A stretch of 64,000 nucleotides of DNA from positions 1-64,000 of the forward strand of contig DATCJU010000151.1 in assembly GCA_036562635.1 (NCBI GenBank), in the 5' to 3' direction. Source of the stretch: DATCJU01 sp036562635 (GTDB lineage Bacteria; Actinomycetota; Actinomycetes; Mycobacteriales; Pseudonocardiaceae). The notes under the pieces were generated by a model. The model was not told where the DNA came from. It saw nothing but the letters and a program-made list of their open reading frames with translations, and did not search any database. Shown here in pieces: positions 8,765-17,467 of this stretch; position 1 is the first letter of the stretch; each line of letters begins with the position of its first letter. Position numbers and translations under genes: made by a program.

Positions 8765-9937
8765 TCAGTCGAGCTCGTCCCGCAGGGCTTCGGCGGCGAG
8801 CAACGCGTCCTGGTAGCCGACGTACAACGGAGCGAACCCGAACCGCAGCACGTCCGGCGGTCGGAAGTCACCGATGACTCCCCGCTCGATCAGCCGCCGC
8901 ATGACCCGATCGGCGTCCGGGCAGGAGATCGACACCTGGTTGCCCCGCCACTCGTCACGTGGGGTCACCACCCGCACCCGGTCACCGAGCAGCTCGTCGA
9001 CACACTCCATGAAGAACCCGGTCAACGCCAGGCCCTTGGCGCGCACCTGTTCGACCGTCACCCGGTCCCAGACGTCCAGTGCCGCGTCGAGGGCGAGCAT
9101 CGACAGGATGTCCGGTGTACCGCACCGGCCCCGGCCGATCCCCGAGGCCGGCCGGTAGTCGGCCTCCATGGCGAACGGGTCGCGGTGACCGGTCCAGCCG
9201 GGCAACGGGGTGTCGAAGGAGTCCTGCAGGTCCCTGGCCACGTACAGGAAGGCCGGAGCACCCGGTCCGCCACCGAGGAACTTGTAGGTGCACCCGACGG
9301 CGAAGTCCACGCCGAGCGCGTCGAGCCGGACCGGAACGGCTCCGGCGCTGTGGCACAGGTCCCACACCACGCGAGCACCACGGGCGTGCACCGCCTCGGT
9401 GATCGCCGCCATGTCGTGCAGCCGGCCGGTGCGGTAGTCGACGTGGTTGACCAGTACCACCGCGGTCCGTTCGTCCACCTGGTCGGCGATCTCCTCGACG
9501 GGCACCGGCCGCAGGGTGCGCCCGGCGAGACGGGCTGCCGAGGAGGCTAGATACCCGTCGGTGGGGAACGTGCTGGCGTCGACGAGGACCTCGGAGCGCC
9601 CCGGGGACAGGCGGATCGCCCCGATCAGGGCCTTGAAGACGTTCACGCTGGTGGAGTCGGCGACGACCACCTGGCCGGGCGCGGCTCCGACCAGCGGTGC
9701 GATGCGGTCCCCGATGCGCTCGGGAGCCTCCCACCAGCCCTCGCTCCAGGATCGGATCAGCCGCTCGCCCCACTGGCGGCGCACCACGTCGTCGACCCGT
9801 TCGGCGATGGTGCGCAGCGGTGCCCCCAGGGAGTTGCCGTCGAGGTAGATCACCCCGTCGGGCAGGTCGAACAGCGGGCGACAGTCGGCGAGCGGGTCGA
9901 CGGCGTCCAGCTCGCGGGCACGATCGATGAGCGACAT
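8765..9937 (-). CDS. kynU: Kynureninase
   Basis: 390 aa PLP enzyme cleaving kynurenine to anthranilate and alanine. Visible features are YLDGNSLGAPL at the N terminus, DSTSVNVFKAL (phosphate-binding loop), WDLCHSAGA with the PLP-N1 Asp at residue 193, and GCTYKFLGGGPGAP with the Schiff-base Lys at 219. Full length for the family. It is the second gene of a two-gene minus-strand operon, 44 bases after tryptophan 2,3-dioxygenase. The ATG at 9937 has AGGGAAG upstream; an earlier in-frame start would reach into the dioxygenase gene. Confidence 0.95.
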   Translation of the reverse strand: MSLIDRARELDAVDPLADCRPLFDLPDGVIYLDGNSLGAPLRTIAERVDDVVRRQWGERLIRSWSEGWWEAPERIGDRIAPLVGAAPGQVVVADSTSVNVFKALIGAIRLSPGRSEVLVDASTFPTDGYLASSAARLAGRTLRPVPVEEIADQVDERTAVVLVNHVDYRTGRLHDMAAITEAVHARGARVVWDLCHSAGAVPVRLDALGVDFAVGCTYKFLGGGPGAPAFLYVARDLQDSFDTPLPGWTGHRDPFAMEADYRPASGIGRGRCGTPDILSMLALDAALDVWDRVTVEQVRAKGLALTGFFMECVDELLGDRVRVVTPRDEWRGNQVSISCPDADRVMRRLIERGVIGDFRPPDVLRFGFAPLYVGYQDALLAAEALRDELD

Positions 9938-9981
9938 CGGTGGTTCTTCCCTACAGGTGTGTGGATCAGGGACCCAGAAGA

Positions 9982-10866
9982 TCAGACGTAGCTGCGTGCG
10001 GTCCACAGTTCGGGGAACACCGCCCGCTGTGCCCGCTTCTCCAGCCAGGCCACACCGGCGGAACCACCCGTTCCCGGTTTGGCGCCCATGGCGCGGCGGG
10101 TGGCCATCAGGTGGTTGTACCGCCAGCGGTTGAACTCCTCGGCGATGTCGGTGAGCACCTCACCGAGCTGCTGGGCCTCGGCGTGCTCGACACGGGAGGA
10201 GTAGATCCGTGCCCACACCTTCTCCACCTCCGGCGAGGGCCGGTACGGCTGGGTGAGATCCCGGTTCAGCACGGACTCGGGCATCTCGTACCCGCGGCGG
10301 TGCAGGTGGGCGAGCACGTCGTCGTAGAGGCTGGGGGCGCGCAGCGCCTCCTCCAGCTCGGCGTGCACCTGGGGTACGGCGCGGTGCGGCACCAGCATCG
10401 ACGCGGACTTCTCCCCGAGCAGGAACTCCATGTGCCGGTACATCGCCGACTGGAATCCCGACCCCTCCCCCAGGTAGCCGCGGAACGCGTTGAACTCCTC
10501 CGGGGTCATCCGGGCGATCGAGCCCCAGGCGGCGTTGAGCCCCTCCAGGTGCAGCACGCTGCGACGCAGGGTCCGCACGGCGGCGGGCAGGTTGTCGGCG
10601 CGCAGCTCGGTCTGGGCCTGTCGCCACTCGAAGCACAGCAGACCGAAGTACAGCTCCATGATCTGGGTGACGACCAGGAAGGACATCTCTCCCGGGTCGT
10701 CGGACCAGCGCCGCTGCAACCGGTGCAGCGTCGAGGCGTGCACGTAGTCCTCGTAGGGCGTGGTCGCAGCGAACTCCAGGTTCGGCTCCTCCTCCGCCCC
10801 CGTCGCCGAGTGCAGCGCAGGACAGGCGGAGAGGGTCTCCGGCTGCTGCGGCCGCGCAGAGCTCAT
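9982..10866 (-). CDS. kynA: Tryptophan 2,3-dioxygenase
   Basis: 294 aa heme enzyme that opens the indole ring of L-tryptophan to give N-formylkynurenine. Family signatures are YEDYVHASTLHRLQ, EMSFLVVTQIMELYFGLLCFE, the FRGYLGEGSGFQS stretch, WRYNHLMATRRAMG carrying the proximal heme His, and GAKPGTGGSAG. It is the first gene of the operon with kynU. The start at 10866 follows a strong GGAGGAGG site; in-frame codons further upstream lack one. The operator at 10971-10992 lies 105 bases upstream, shared with a divergent Lrp-type regulator. Confidence 0.95.
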   Translation of the reverse strand: MSSARPQQPETLSACPALHSATGAEEEPNLEFAATTPYEDYVHASTLHRLQRRWSDDPGEMSFLVVTQIMELYFGLLCFEWRQAQTELRADNLPAAVRTLRRSVLHLEGLNAAWGSIARMTPEEFNAFRGYLGEGSGFQSAMYRHMEFLLGEKSASMLVPHRAVPQVHAELEEALRAPSLYDDVLAHLHRRGYEMPESVLNRDLTQPYRPSPEVEKVWARIYSSRVEHAEAQQLGEVLTDIAEEFNRWRYNHLMATRRAMGAKPGTGGSAGVAWLEKRAQRAVFPELWTARSYV

Positions 10867-10970
10867 GTCGTGCCTCCTCCTTCCAGGTGACGCTGTGACC
10901 TGGACCATGGTGATGGGCACGACCACGTTCCGGAATGGGCGTCGGGGTGTATTTCGCCCCTTTCGACTTA

Positions 10971-10992
10971 TGGTCAAAAACCAATTTGACCA
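10971..10992. promoter_or_regulatory. Probable Lrp-type operator controlling kynA-kynU and its regulator
   Basis: Perfect inverted repeat TGGTCAAA-6-TTTGACCA in an AT-rich divergent intergenic region. A -10-like TAGCTT follows at 10994-10999, seven bases before the regulator's GTG, so the operator covers the -35/spacer region of a leaderless regulator promoter. Family knowledge: Lrp/AsnC proteins bind such dyads, and KynR of Pseudomonas controls kyn genes the same way. Confidence 0.75.
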
Positions 10993-11006
10993 GTAGCTTT
11001 ACGATC

Positions 11007-11459
11007 GTGAGAACTCCGCTGGATCGGGTGGACTGGGCGATCCTGAAGGAACTCCAGACCGATGCCCGACTGTCCTACAACGAGCTCGCACGCCGCGTGC
11101 ATGTTTCCCCGCCGACGGTGGCGCAGCGTGTACGCCGCATGGAGGAAGAAGGGGTGATCACTGGTTACCGTGCGTGCATCGATCCGATCGCAGCCGGACG
11201 ACCGGTGATCGCCCTGGTACGCATGAAGTGCTACGGGGCCCGGTGCATCACGGTGCACCCGGAGCTGCTGGAGGACTGCCCGGAGGTGCTGGAGGTCTCC
11301 CGGGTGACCGGGGACATCTGCTCGGTGGTGAAGGTGGCCGCCCCCTCCGTCCAGGCCCTGGAACGGCTGCTGGAACGTCTGGCCACCTACGGGGAGACCT
11401 CCAGCGCGATGGTGCTGTCCACACCGATCGGGTGGCGCCCGCTGACCCCGCCGGAGTGA
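11007..11459 (+). CDS. Lrp/AsnC-family regulator of tryptophan catabolism
   Basis: 150 aa. The N-terminal winged HTH reads LDRVDWAILKELQTDARLSY, then NELARRVHVSPPTVAQRVRR. The C-terminal ligand-binding (RAM) domain holds the VSRVTGDICSVVKV strand. It is divergent from kynA-kynU, with one palindrome between them. It therefore most likely acts like KynR, sensing kynurenine or tryptophan and switching on the pathway while controlling itself; the effector is inferred. The GTG at 11007 is chosen because the -10 box sits for a leaderless start and the HTH begins right after it. Upstream in-frame codons would be part of the operator. Confidence 0.9.
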   Translation: MRTPLDRVDWAILKELQTDARLSYNELARRVHVSPPTVAQRVRRMEEEGVITGYRACIDPIAAGRPVIALVRMKCYGARCITVHPELLEDCPEVLEVSRVTGDICSVVKVAAPSVQALERLLERLATYGETSSAMVLSTPIGWRPLTPPE

Positions 11460-11463
11460 AGCT

Positions 11464-11513
11464 GGGCCCGGCGGGTGGGACGGCTGTCCGAAGCCGCCCC
11501 ACCCGCCGGGCCC
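11464..11513. terminator. Bidirectional terminator hairpin
   Basis: A 16-base perfect stem, 11464-11479 with 11498-11513, containing a smaller inner CGGCT/AGCCG stem. It sits between convergent stop codons of the Lrp regulator and the esterase gene. Confidence 0.85.
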
Positions 11514-11519
11514 GTTGCT

Positions 11520-13085
11520 TCAGAACTCGTACTCGACGGTGAGGGTGGTCGCCGTGCCGGGCCGGAAGAACACGTAGGCAGTGCCCGGCGGATCCTGCAG
11601 GAAACGCAACCGGAACTGCGTCGTCCCCGCACGGTTCAACGCGGCCAGGGCCTGCGGCGGCAGATCACCGGAACGAGCCTGCCCCGACGTGGTACGCGGG
11701 ATCTCCACGATCGCCGACAGATCCGCGGGAGCAGCCCAGTCGGCGGCCTCGATACCACAACCGTTCCCGAAGCACCCGCTGCGCAGATCCACCACCAGCC
11801 GGTTGCCGGCCGGGCTGCTCCACGGGTCCCCGGACCCACTGGCCCGGTCGACGGTCAGCCAGGCCCGTGTCACGGTGGCCCCGGCGGGAATCGCCGAGGT
11901 GTCGAAGGCCAGAACCGTCCGGCTCACCTGCCCGTCGACCCCACGCCCCACGGCCAGCCCGAGCGTGCCCTCCAGGGTGCCGACAGCGGCGCCGGAACCG
12001 TCGGAAGCCGCCTTGACGTACCCGTCGAAGGCATCGATCCCCCGCAGGGTGAGCACGCCCGGCTGCTCTCCCGGGCCACTCCCCGAGTCCAGTCCCCAGG
12101 TGCGACCCATGTGCCAGGCGGCACAGACGTTCACGTCCAGCATGTAGGCGGCGGTCCTGCCGCACTGCTGGGTACCGGTACCCGGGTCGACCGGCTGACC
12201 GTGCCCCATGCCGGTGATCCGATACGTCTCCACCACCGCGCGACCACCCGAATCCCGGTAGACCGCGTGCGGATACCCGGCGACGGTGTCCGTGACGTCC
12301 GGTGTGGCGTCGGTGCCGTGCACGTCGGTCCACTGCTCGACCAACTCCTGCTGGTTGGCCACCGCCACCGTGTAGTCGGCGGTGCCGTGCCAGATGCTCA
12401 CGGTCGGCCACGGCCCCCGGTACGAGCTGGCCGCCCGGACCAAGTCACCCCACTGCTGGGCCGTACGGTCCCGCCCGGGGTTCATGCACGAGAGGGACTC
12501 CAGCAGCGTGGTCGCGCAGCGGTAGGGCAGACCGGCCACGATGCCGCCTCCGGCGAACAGATCGGGGTAGGTGGCCAACATCACCGTGGTCATCGCACCA
12601 CCGGCGGACAACCCGGTCACGTAGACCCGCTCGCTGTCGGCCCCGGTGTCGGCGAGCATCCGCTGGATCATCTGGGCGATCGAGGCGGCCTCGCCCTGAC
12701 CGCGGGTGGTGTCACCGGGCTCGTACCAGGTGAAACAGTTCTGGACCTGGTTGACGAACTGCTGCTGGGGAAGCAGCAGGGAGAACCCCCATCGATCGGC
12801 CAACTCCACCCAGCCGGAGCTGGTGCCGTACCCGGTGGCGTCCTGGGTGCAACCGTGCATGGCGACCACCAGGGGACGGCCCGTGGGCAACCCGTCGGGC
12901 ACGTACCGGAACATGCGCAGGTTGCCGGGGTTGCTGCCGAAACCGGTGACCTCCTCGATGCCGGCGGCCCGGGCCACCGGAGCGGTGAGGGTGAGCAACC
13001 CGACCACCAGGGCCACCACCGCCCCGAACGCCCCCAGAACCCGCGCCGGGACGGGCCCTGCCGATCCTGTGGACACCTCGTGCAT
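11520..13085 (-). CDS. Secreted PHB-depolymerase-family esterase with C-terminal beta-sandwich domain
   Basis: 521 aa. A Sec signal peptide covers roughly residues 14-41 (hydrophobic core then APVARA-AG). The catalytic domain (about 42-310) is of the LpqC/PHB-depolymerase esterase type: VAMHGCTQ, the nucleophile elbow GLSAGGAM, WHGTADYTV (Asp) and a His in GMGHGQP. After about residue 340 a second domain begins (LRGIDAFDGYVKA...; LAFDTSAIPAGATVTRAWL), typical of DNRLRE/CBM96-like carbohydrate or cell-wall binding modules. It likely deacylates an extracellular polyester or acylated polysaccharide; the substrate is unknown. The ATG at 13085 has GGGAGG upstream. A GTGATC-gg-GATCAC dyad lies 44 bases upstream. 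Confidence 0.85.
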   Translation of the reverse strand: MHEVSTGSAGPVPARVLGAFGAVVALVVGLLTLTAPVARAAGIEEVTGFGSNPGNLRMFRYVPDGLPTGRPLVVAMHGCTQDATGYGTSSGWVELADRWGFSLLLPQQQFVNQVQNCFTWYEPGDTTRGQGEAASIAQMIQRMLADTGADSERVYVTGLSAGGAMTTVMLATYPDLFAGGGIVAGLPYRCATTLLESLSCMNPGRDRTAQQWGDLVRAASSYRGPWPTVSIWHGTADYTVAVANQQELVEQWTDVHGTDATPDVTDTVAGYPHAVYRDSGGRAVVETYRITGMGHGQPVDPGTGTQQCGRTAAYMLDVNVCAAWHMGRTWGLDSGSGPGEQPGVLTLRGIDAFDGYVKAASDGSGAAVGTLEGTLGLAVGRGVDGQVSRTVLAFDTSAIPAGATVTRAWLTVDRASGSGDPWSSPAGNRLVVDLRSGCFGNGCGIEAADWAAPADLSAIVEIPRTTSGQARSGDLPPQALAALNRAGTTQFRLRFLQDPPGTAYVFFRPGTATTLTVEYEF

Positions 13086-13411
13086 ACGACCTCCCGACGA
13101 CCTCGACGACGTCGCTTCCCACCGTGCGGTGATCGGGATCACACGCTAGAAGCGATGTGTCGGAATCGGGATGGGCCTGATCACCACACCGCACCCGGAC
13201 CGGATGTGCCCACCATCCAGGACACCGCGACGAGAGGGCCGAATCACCAGGTCGACGCACCGGTGGTGATCACCCGCCCGGGGCAAGATCACCTGCCGCC
13301 CCGGGCGGTGGACCGTGGGACGTACCACCGACGGTGCAGGGATCGGCCACCGGCTGGAGTGCATTAATCACAGGCGGAGACCGCCGGCCCTCTGCCTATC
13401 CTTGACCCCAT
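13086..13411. other. Divergent intergenic region (esterase / hrpA)
   Basis: Besides the dyad at 13129-13142 it holds a 10-base palindrome GGTGATCACC at 13265-13274. Directly adjoining is an 11-base-pair stem (13274-13284 with 13298-13308). TATCCT at 13397-13402 is a possible -10 for hrpA. No gene is seen. Confidence 0.5.
13129..13142. promoter_or_regulatory. CRP-like dyad upstream of the esterase
   Basis: GTGATC-gg-GATCAC fits the actinobacterial Crp half-site pattern GTGA-N6-TCAC. It is 44 bases upstream of the esterase start codon, where an activator or repressor could act. Recognition by a particular protein is inferred only. Confidence 0.45.
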
Positions 13412-16400
13412 ATGGGTACTCGCCTCGTGAAATCTCCTCTCGACGACCTGCGGACACGCCTGTCCGGGCTGATGCTGCGCGACCAGCACCGGCTGCGTCG
13501 CCGCATCGACGGCGCGCGCAAGGTGCGGAACGCCGAGGCTCTGCAGGCCGTCGTCGAGGAGATCTCCGCGGACGTGACCGCCGCCGAGGAACGGGTGGCG
13601 CGGCGCCGCGCCGCCGTGCCCCGGATCAGCTACCCCGAGACCCTGCCGGTCAGCCAGCGCAGGGACGACATCCTCGCCGCGATCCGCGACCACCAGGTCG
13701 TGATCGTCGCCGGGGAGACCGGCTCCGGCAAGACCACCCAGCTGCCCAAGATGTGCCTGGAGCTGGGCCGGGGAGTACTGGGGACGATCGGACACACCCA
13801 GCCCCGTCGCCTGGCCGCGCGCACCGTGGCCGAGCGGGTCGCCGAGGAACTGGCCACTCCCCTGGGGGAGGTCGTCGGCTACAAGGTGCGGTTCACCGAC
13901 CGGGCGGGCGAGGACACCCTGGTCAAACTGATGACCGACGGGATCCTCCTGGCGGAGATCCAGAACGACCGGATGCTGCGCCAGTACGACACCCTGATCA
14001 TCGACGAGGCGCACGAGCGCAGCCTGAACATCGACTTCATCCTGGGCTATCTCAAGCAGCTGCTGCCGCGCCGCCCCGACCTGAAGGTCATCATCACCTC
14101 GGCGACCATCGACCCGGAACGTTTCGCCCACCACTTCGCCACCGAGGACGGACCCGCCCCGATCGTGGAGGTCTCCGGCCGCACCTACCCGGTGGAGGTG
14201 CGCTACCGACCGGTGGTGGACCCCGACGACGAGAACTCCGACCCCGACCGGGACCAGATCCAGGCCATCTGCGACGCGGTGGACGAGCTGCGTGCCGAGG
14301 GCCCGGGGGACATCCTGGTCTTCCTCTCCGGTGAGCGAGAGATCCGGGACACCGCCGACGCGCTGAAGGGCATGAACCTGCCCAACACCGAGATCCTGCC
14401 GCTCTACGCCCGACTGTCGGCGGCCGAGCAGCACCGGGTGTTCCAGCCGCACACCGGGCGACGCATCGTGCTGGCGACCAACGTCGCCGAGACCTCACTG
14501 ACCGTGCCGGGCATCCGGTACGTGATCGACCCCGGCACGGCACGGATCTCCCGGTACAGCCACCGGCTCAAGGTGCAGCGGCTGCCCATCGAGCCGATCT
14601 CGCAGGCCTCGGCCAACCAGCGCAAGGGACGCTGTGGCCGGGTGTCGGAGGGTATCTGCATCCGGCTGTACTCCGAAGAGGACTTCCTGTCCCGCCCGGA
14701 GTTCACCGACCCGGAGATCCTGCGCACCAACCTCGCCTCGGTCGTCCTGCAGATGACGGCGCTGGGGCTGGGCGACGTCGCCGCCTTCCCCTTCATCGAC
14801 CCACCGGACCGGCGCAACATCTCCGACGGCGTGCAGCTGCTGCAGGAACTGGGTGCGTTGAACCCGGCGGAGAAGGACCCACGGAAGCGGCTGACCCCGC
14901 TGGGGCGCAAACTGGCGCAGCTGCCGATCGATCCCCGCCTGGGACGGATGGTGCTGGAGGCCGAGCGCAACGGCTGCGTCCGCGAGGTGCTGATCATCGC
15001 CTCGGCGCTGTCCATCCAGGACCCGCGGGAGCGACCCGCGGACAAGCAGCAGGCCGCCGACGAGAAACACGCCCGGTTCGCCCACCCTGACTCGGACTTC
15101 TTGGCCTACCTCAACCTGTGGAACTACCTGCAGGAACGACAGAAGGAACTGTCGTCGAACCAGTTCCGCAAGTTGTGCCGCGCCGAGTTCCTCAACTACC
15201 TGCGGGTGCGCGAGTGGCAGGACCTGTTCGGCCAGCTGCGCCAGGTGACCAGGTCACTGGACATCTCGCTGAGCAGTGCACCCGACGACCCACAGCGCAT
15301 CCACGCCTCGCTGCTGGCCGGTCTGCTGTCCCACGTCGGGATGAAGGACGTCACGAAGCGCAACACCCAGTCCGCGCGGCAGGGGCGGGGCCCCGAGGAG
15401 TACCTGGGTGCCCGCAACGCACGGTTCGCCATCTTCCCCGGCTCGGCGCTGGCGAAGAAGCCACCACAGTGGGTCATGGCGGCCGAGTTGGTGGAGACCT
15501 CCCGGCTGTGGGCCCGGATCGTCGCGCGCATCGAGCCGGAGTGGGTGGAGCCACTGGCCCAACACCTGGTGAAGCGCACCTACAGCGAACCGCACTGGGA
15601 CGCCCGCCGCGGCGCGGTGATGGCCTACGAGAAGGTGACGTTGTACGGCATCCCCCTCGTGGTGGGACGCCGGGTCAACTACGGACGCATCGACCCCGAG
15701 CTGTCCCGGGAGCTGTTCATCCGGCACGCGCTGGTCGAGGGCGACTGGGACACCCGCCACGAGTTCTTCCACGCCAACAGGCGGCTGCTCGCCGAGGTGG
15801 AGGAGCTGGAGCACCGGACGCGGCGACGCGACATCCTCGTCGACGACGAGACGCTGTTCCGGTTCTACGACGAGCGCGTGGGCCGTGAGGTGGTGTCGGC
15901 CCGCCACTTCGACACGTGGTGGAAGAAGGTACGCCGCACCCAGCCGGACCTGCTCACCTTCACCAGGTCGATGCTGGTCAACGAGCAGGCGGGAGAGATC
16001 GACGGGCAGGACTTCCCGGACTCCTGGCAGCAGGGCGGGCTCACTCTGCCGCTGTCGTACCACTTCGAGCCCGGTACCTCGTCGGACGGCGTGACGGTGC
16101 ACGTCCCGCTGGCCGTGCTCAACCAGATGACCGGGGACACCTTCGACTGGCTGGTACCGGGTCTGCGGGAGGAGCTGGTCACCGCGCTGCTCCGGTCGCT
16201 GCCCAAGCCGCTGCGCCGCCACCTGGTCCCGGTGCCCGACTGTGCGCGCCAGGTGTTGGCGCGGATCTCGACGGACGAGCCGCTGCTGGAGGCGCTGGAG
16301 CGGGAGCTGCGACAGCTGCGTGGCGTGACCGTGCCACGCGACGCCTGGGACCTGGACCGGATCCCGGGACACCTGAAGGCCACCTTCCGGGTGGTGGACG

Positions 16401-17368
16401 ACGACGGCCGCACCCTGGCCGAGGGCAAGGACCTGGACGAGCTCCGGCGGCGCCTGCGCAGCCAGCTGCAGGCCACGCTGTCCGACGCCGCACACGAGGT
16501 GGAGCGGCAGGGCCTGCGGTCCTGGACCATCGGGACACTGCCCAGGCGGATCGAGCGGGAGCGGGCCGGTTTCGTCGTCACCGCCTATCCGGCGCTGGTG
16601 GACGAGAAGGACAGCGTCGCGGTCCGCACCTTCGAGTCCGAGGCCCAGCAGCAGCGCGCGATGTGGGCGGGCACCCGCCGTCTGCTGCTGCTGAACGCGC
16701 CTTCGCCGGTGAAGGTGGTGCAGCGGAGCCTGAGCAACGAGGCCAAGCTGGCACTGACCCACAACCCCCACGGTGGGGTGGCGCCGATGCTGGCGGACTG
16801 CATCGACTGTGCCGCGGACAAGCTGATCGCCGACAACGGCGGTCCCGTCTGGGACGAGGAGAGCTTCACCAAGCTCAGCGACCGGGTGAACCGCGAGCTG
16901 GCCGCCACGGTGCTCGACGTGCTGGGCCACGTGCACCGCGTGCTGGTCGCGGCGCGCGACGTCGAGCTGAAGCTGTCCCGCCCCTGGGGACCGGCGCTGG
17001 CCCCCTCGGTCGCGGACGTCCGGGCCCAGCTGACCGGGTTGGTCTACCCCGGGTTCGTCACCGCCACCGGGTGGCGGCGGCTGCCCGACCTGGTCCGGTA
17101 CCTGCGCGGTGCCGAGCGCCGGTTGGAGAAGCTGCCGGAGAACCCGCGGCGCGACCAGGAGTGGATGGACCGGGTGGCGGACGTGCAGCAGGCCTACCAG
17201 GAGCTGCTGGACCGGCTGCCCCCGGAGACGGCGGACACCGAGGAGGTACGGCAGATCCGCTGGATGATCGAGGAGCTGCGCATCAGCTACTTCGCCCAGA
17301 CGCTCCGGACCGCCTACCCGGTGTCCGACAAGCGCATCTTCCGGGTGATCGACGGGTTGATGCCCTGA
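13412..17368 (+). CDS. hrpA: ATP-dependent RNA helicase HrpA
   Basis: 1,318 aa DEAH/RHA helicase, the usual very large bacterial HrpA. A coiled N-terminal region (1-70) precedes RecA domain 1 with Walker A GETGSGKTTQ (101-110), TQPRR, and the DEAH box at 198-201 followed by SAT. RecA domain 2 ends with motif VI (QRKGRCGR). HA2 and OB regions follow, then the long HrpA-specific C-terminal region (about 700-1300). HrpA unwinds RNA; in E. coli it rescues stalled ribosomes on mRNA. No ribosome binding site precedes the ATG, and a TATCCT box ends nine bases upstream, so the transcript may be leaderless. Transcribed alone. Confidence 0.95.
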   Translation: MGTRLVKSPLDDLRTRLSGLMLRDQHRLRRRIDGARKVRNAEALQAVVEEISADVTAAEERVARRRAAVPRISYPETLPVSQRRDDILAAIRDHQVVIVAGETGSGKTTQLPKMCLELGRGVLGTIGHTQPRRLAARTVAERVAEELATPLGEVVGYKVRFTDRAGEDTLVKLMTDGILLAEIQNDRMLRQYDTLIIDEAHERSLNIDFILGYLKQLLPRRPDLKVIITSATIDPERFAHHFATEDGPAPIVEVSGRTYPVEVRYRPVVDPDDENSDPDRDQIQAICDAVDELRAEGPGDILVFLSGEREIRDTADALKGMNLPNTEILPLYARLSAAEQHRVFQPHTGRRIVLATNVAETSLTVPGIRYVIDPGTARISRYSHRLKVQRLPIEPISQASANQRKGRCGRVSEGICIRLYSEEDFLSRPEFTDPEILRTNLASVVLQMTALGLGDVAAFPFIDPPDRRNISDGVQLLQELGALNPAEKDPRKRLTPLGRKLAQLPIDPRLGRMVLEAERNGCVREVLIIASALSIQDPRERPADKQQAADEKHARFAHPDSDFLAYLNLWNYLQERQKELSSNQFRKLCRAEFLNYLRVREWQDLFGQLRQVTRSLDISLSSAPDDPQRIHASLLAGLLSHVGMKDVTKRNTQSARQGRGPEEYLGARNARFAIFPGSALAKKPPQWVMAAELVETSRLWARIVARIEPEWVEPLAQHLVKRTYSEPHWDARRGAVMAYEKVTLYGIPLVVGRRVNYGRIDPELSRELFIRHALVEGDWDTRHEFFHANRRLLAEVEELEHRTRRRDILVDDETLFRFYDERVGREVVSARHFDTWWKKVRRTQPDLLTFTRSMLVNEQAGEIDGQDFPDSWQQGGLTLPLSYHFEPGTSSDGVTVHVPLAVLNQMTGDTFDWLVPGLREELVTALLRSLPKPLRRHLVPVPDCARQVLARISTDEPLLEALERELRQLRGVTVPRDAWDLDRIPGHLKATFRVVDDDGRTLAEGKDLDELRRRLRSQLQATLSDAAHEVERQGLRSWTIGTLPRRIERERAGFVVTAYPALVDEKDSVAVRTFESEAQQQRAMWAGTRRLLLLNAPSPVKVVQRSLSNEAKLALTHNPHGGVAPMLADCIDCAADKLIADNGGPVWDEESFTKLSDRVNRELAATVLDVLGHVHRVLVAARDVELKLSRPWGPALAPSVADVRAQLTGLVYPGFVTATGWRRLPDLVRYLRGAERRLEKLPENPRRDQEWMDRVADVQQAYQELLDRLPPETADTEEVRQIRWMIEELRISYFAQTLRTAYPVSDKRIFRVIDGLMP

Positions 17369-17467
17369 GGTGGCCCGCCCCGACGTGGGCGGCCCGGGTG
17401 TCGGACCTGCGCGGCACAATTCCTCTGCGCATCCTCTGCGCAGCCCAGGACCGCGGAGGTGGTGGGG

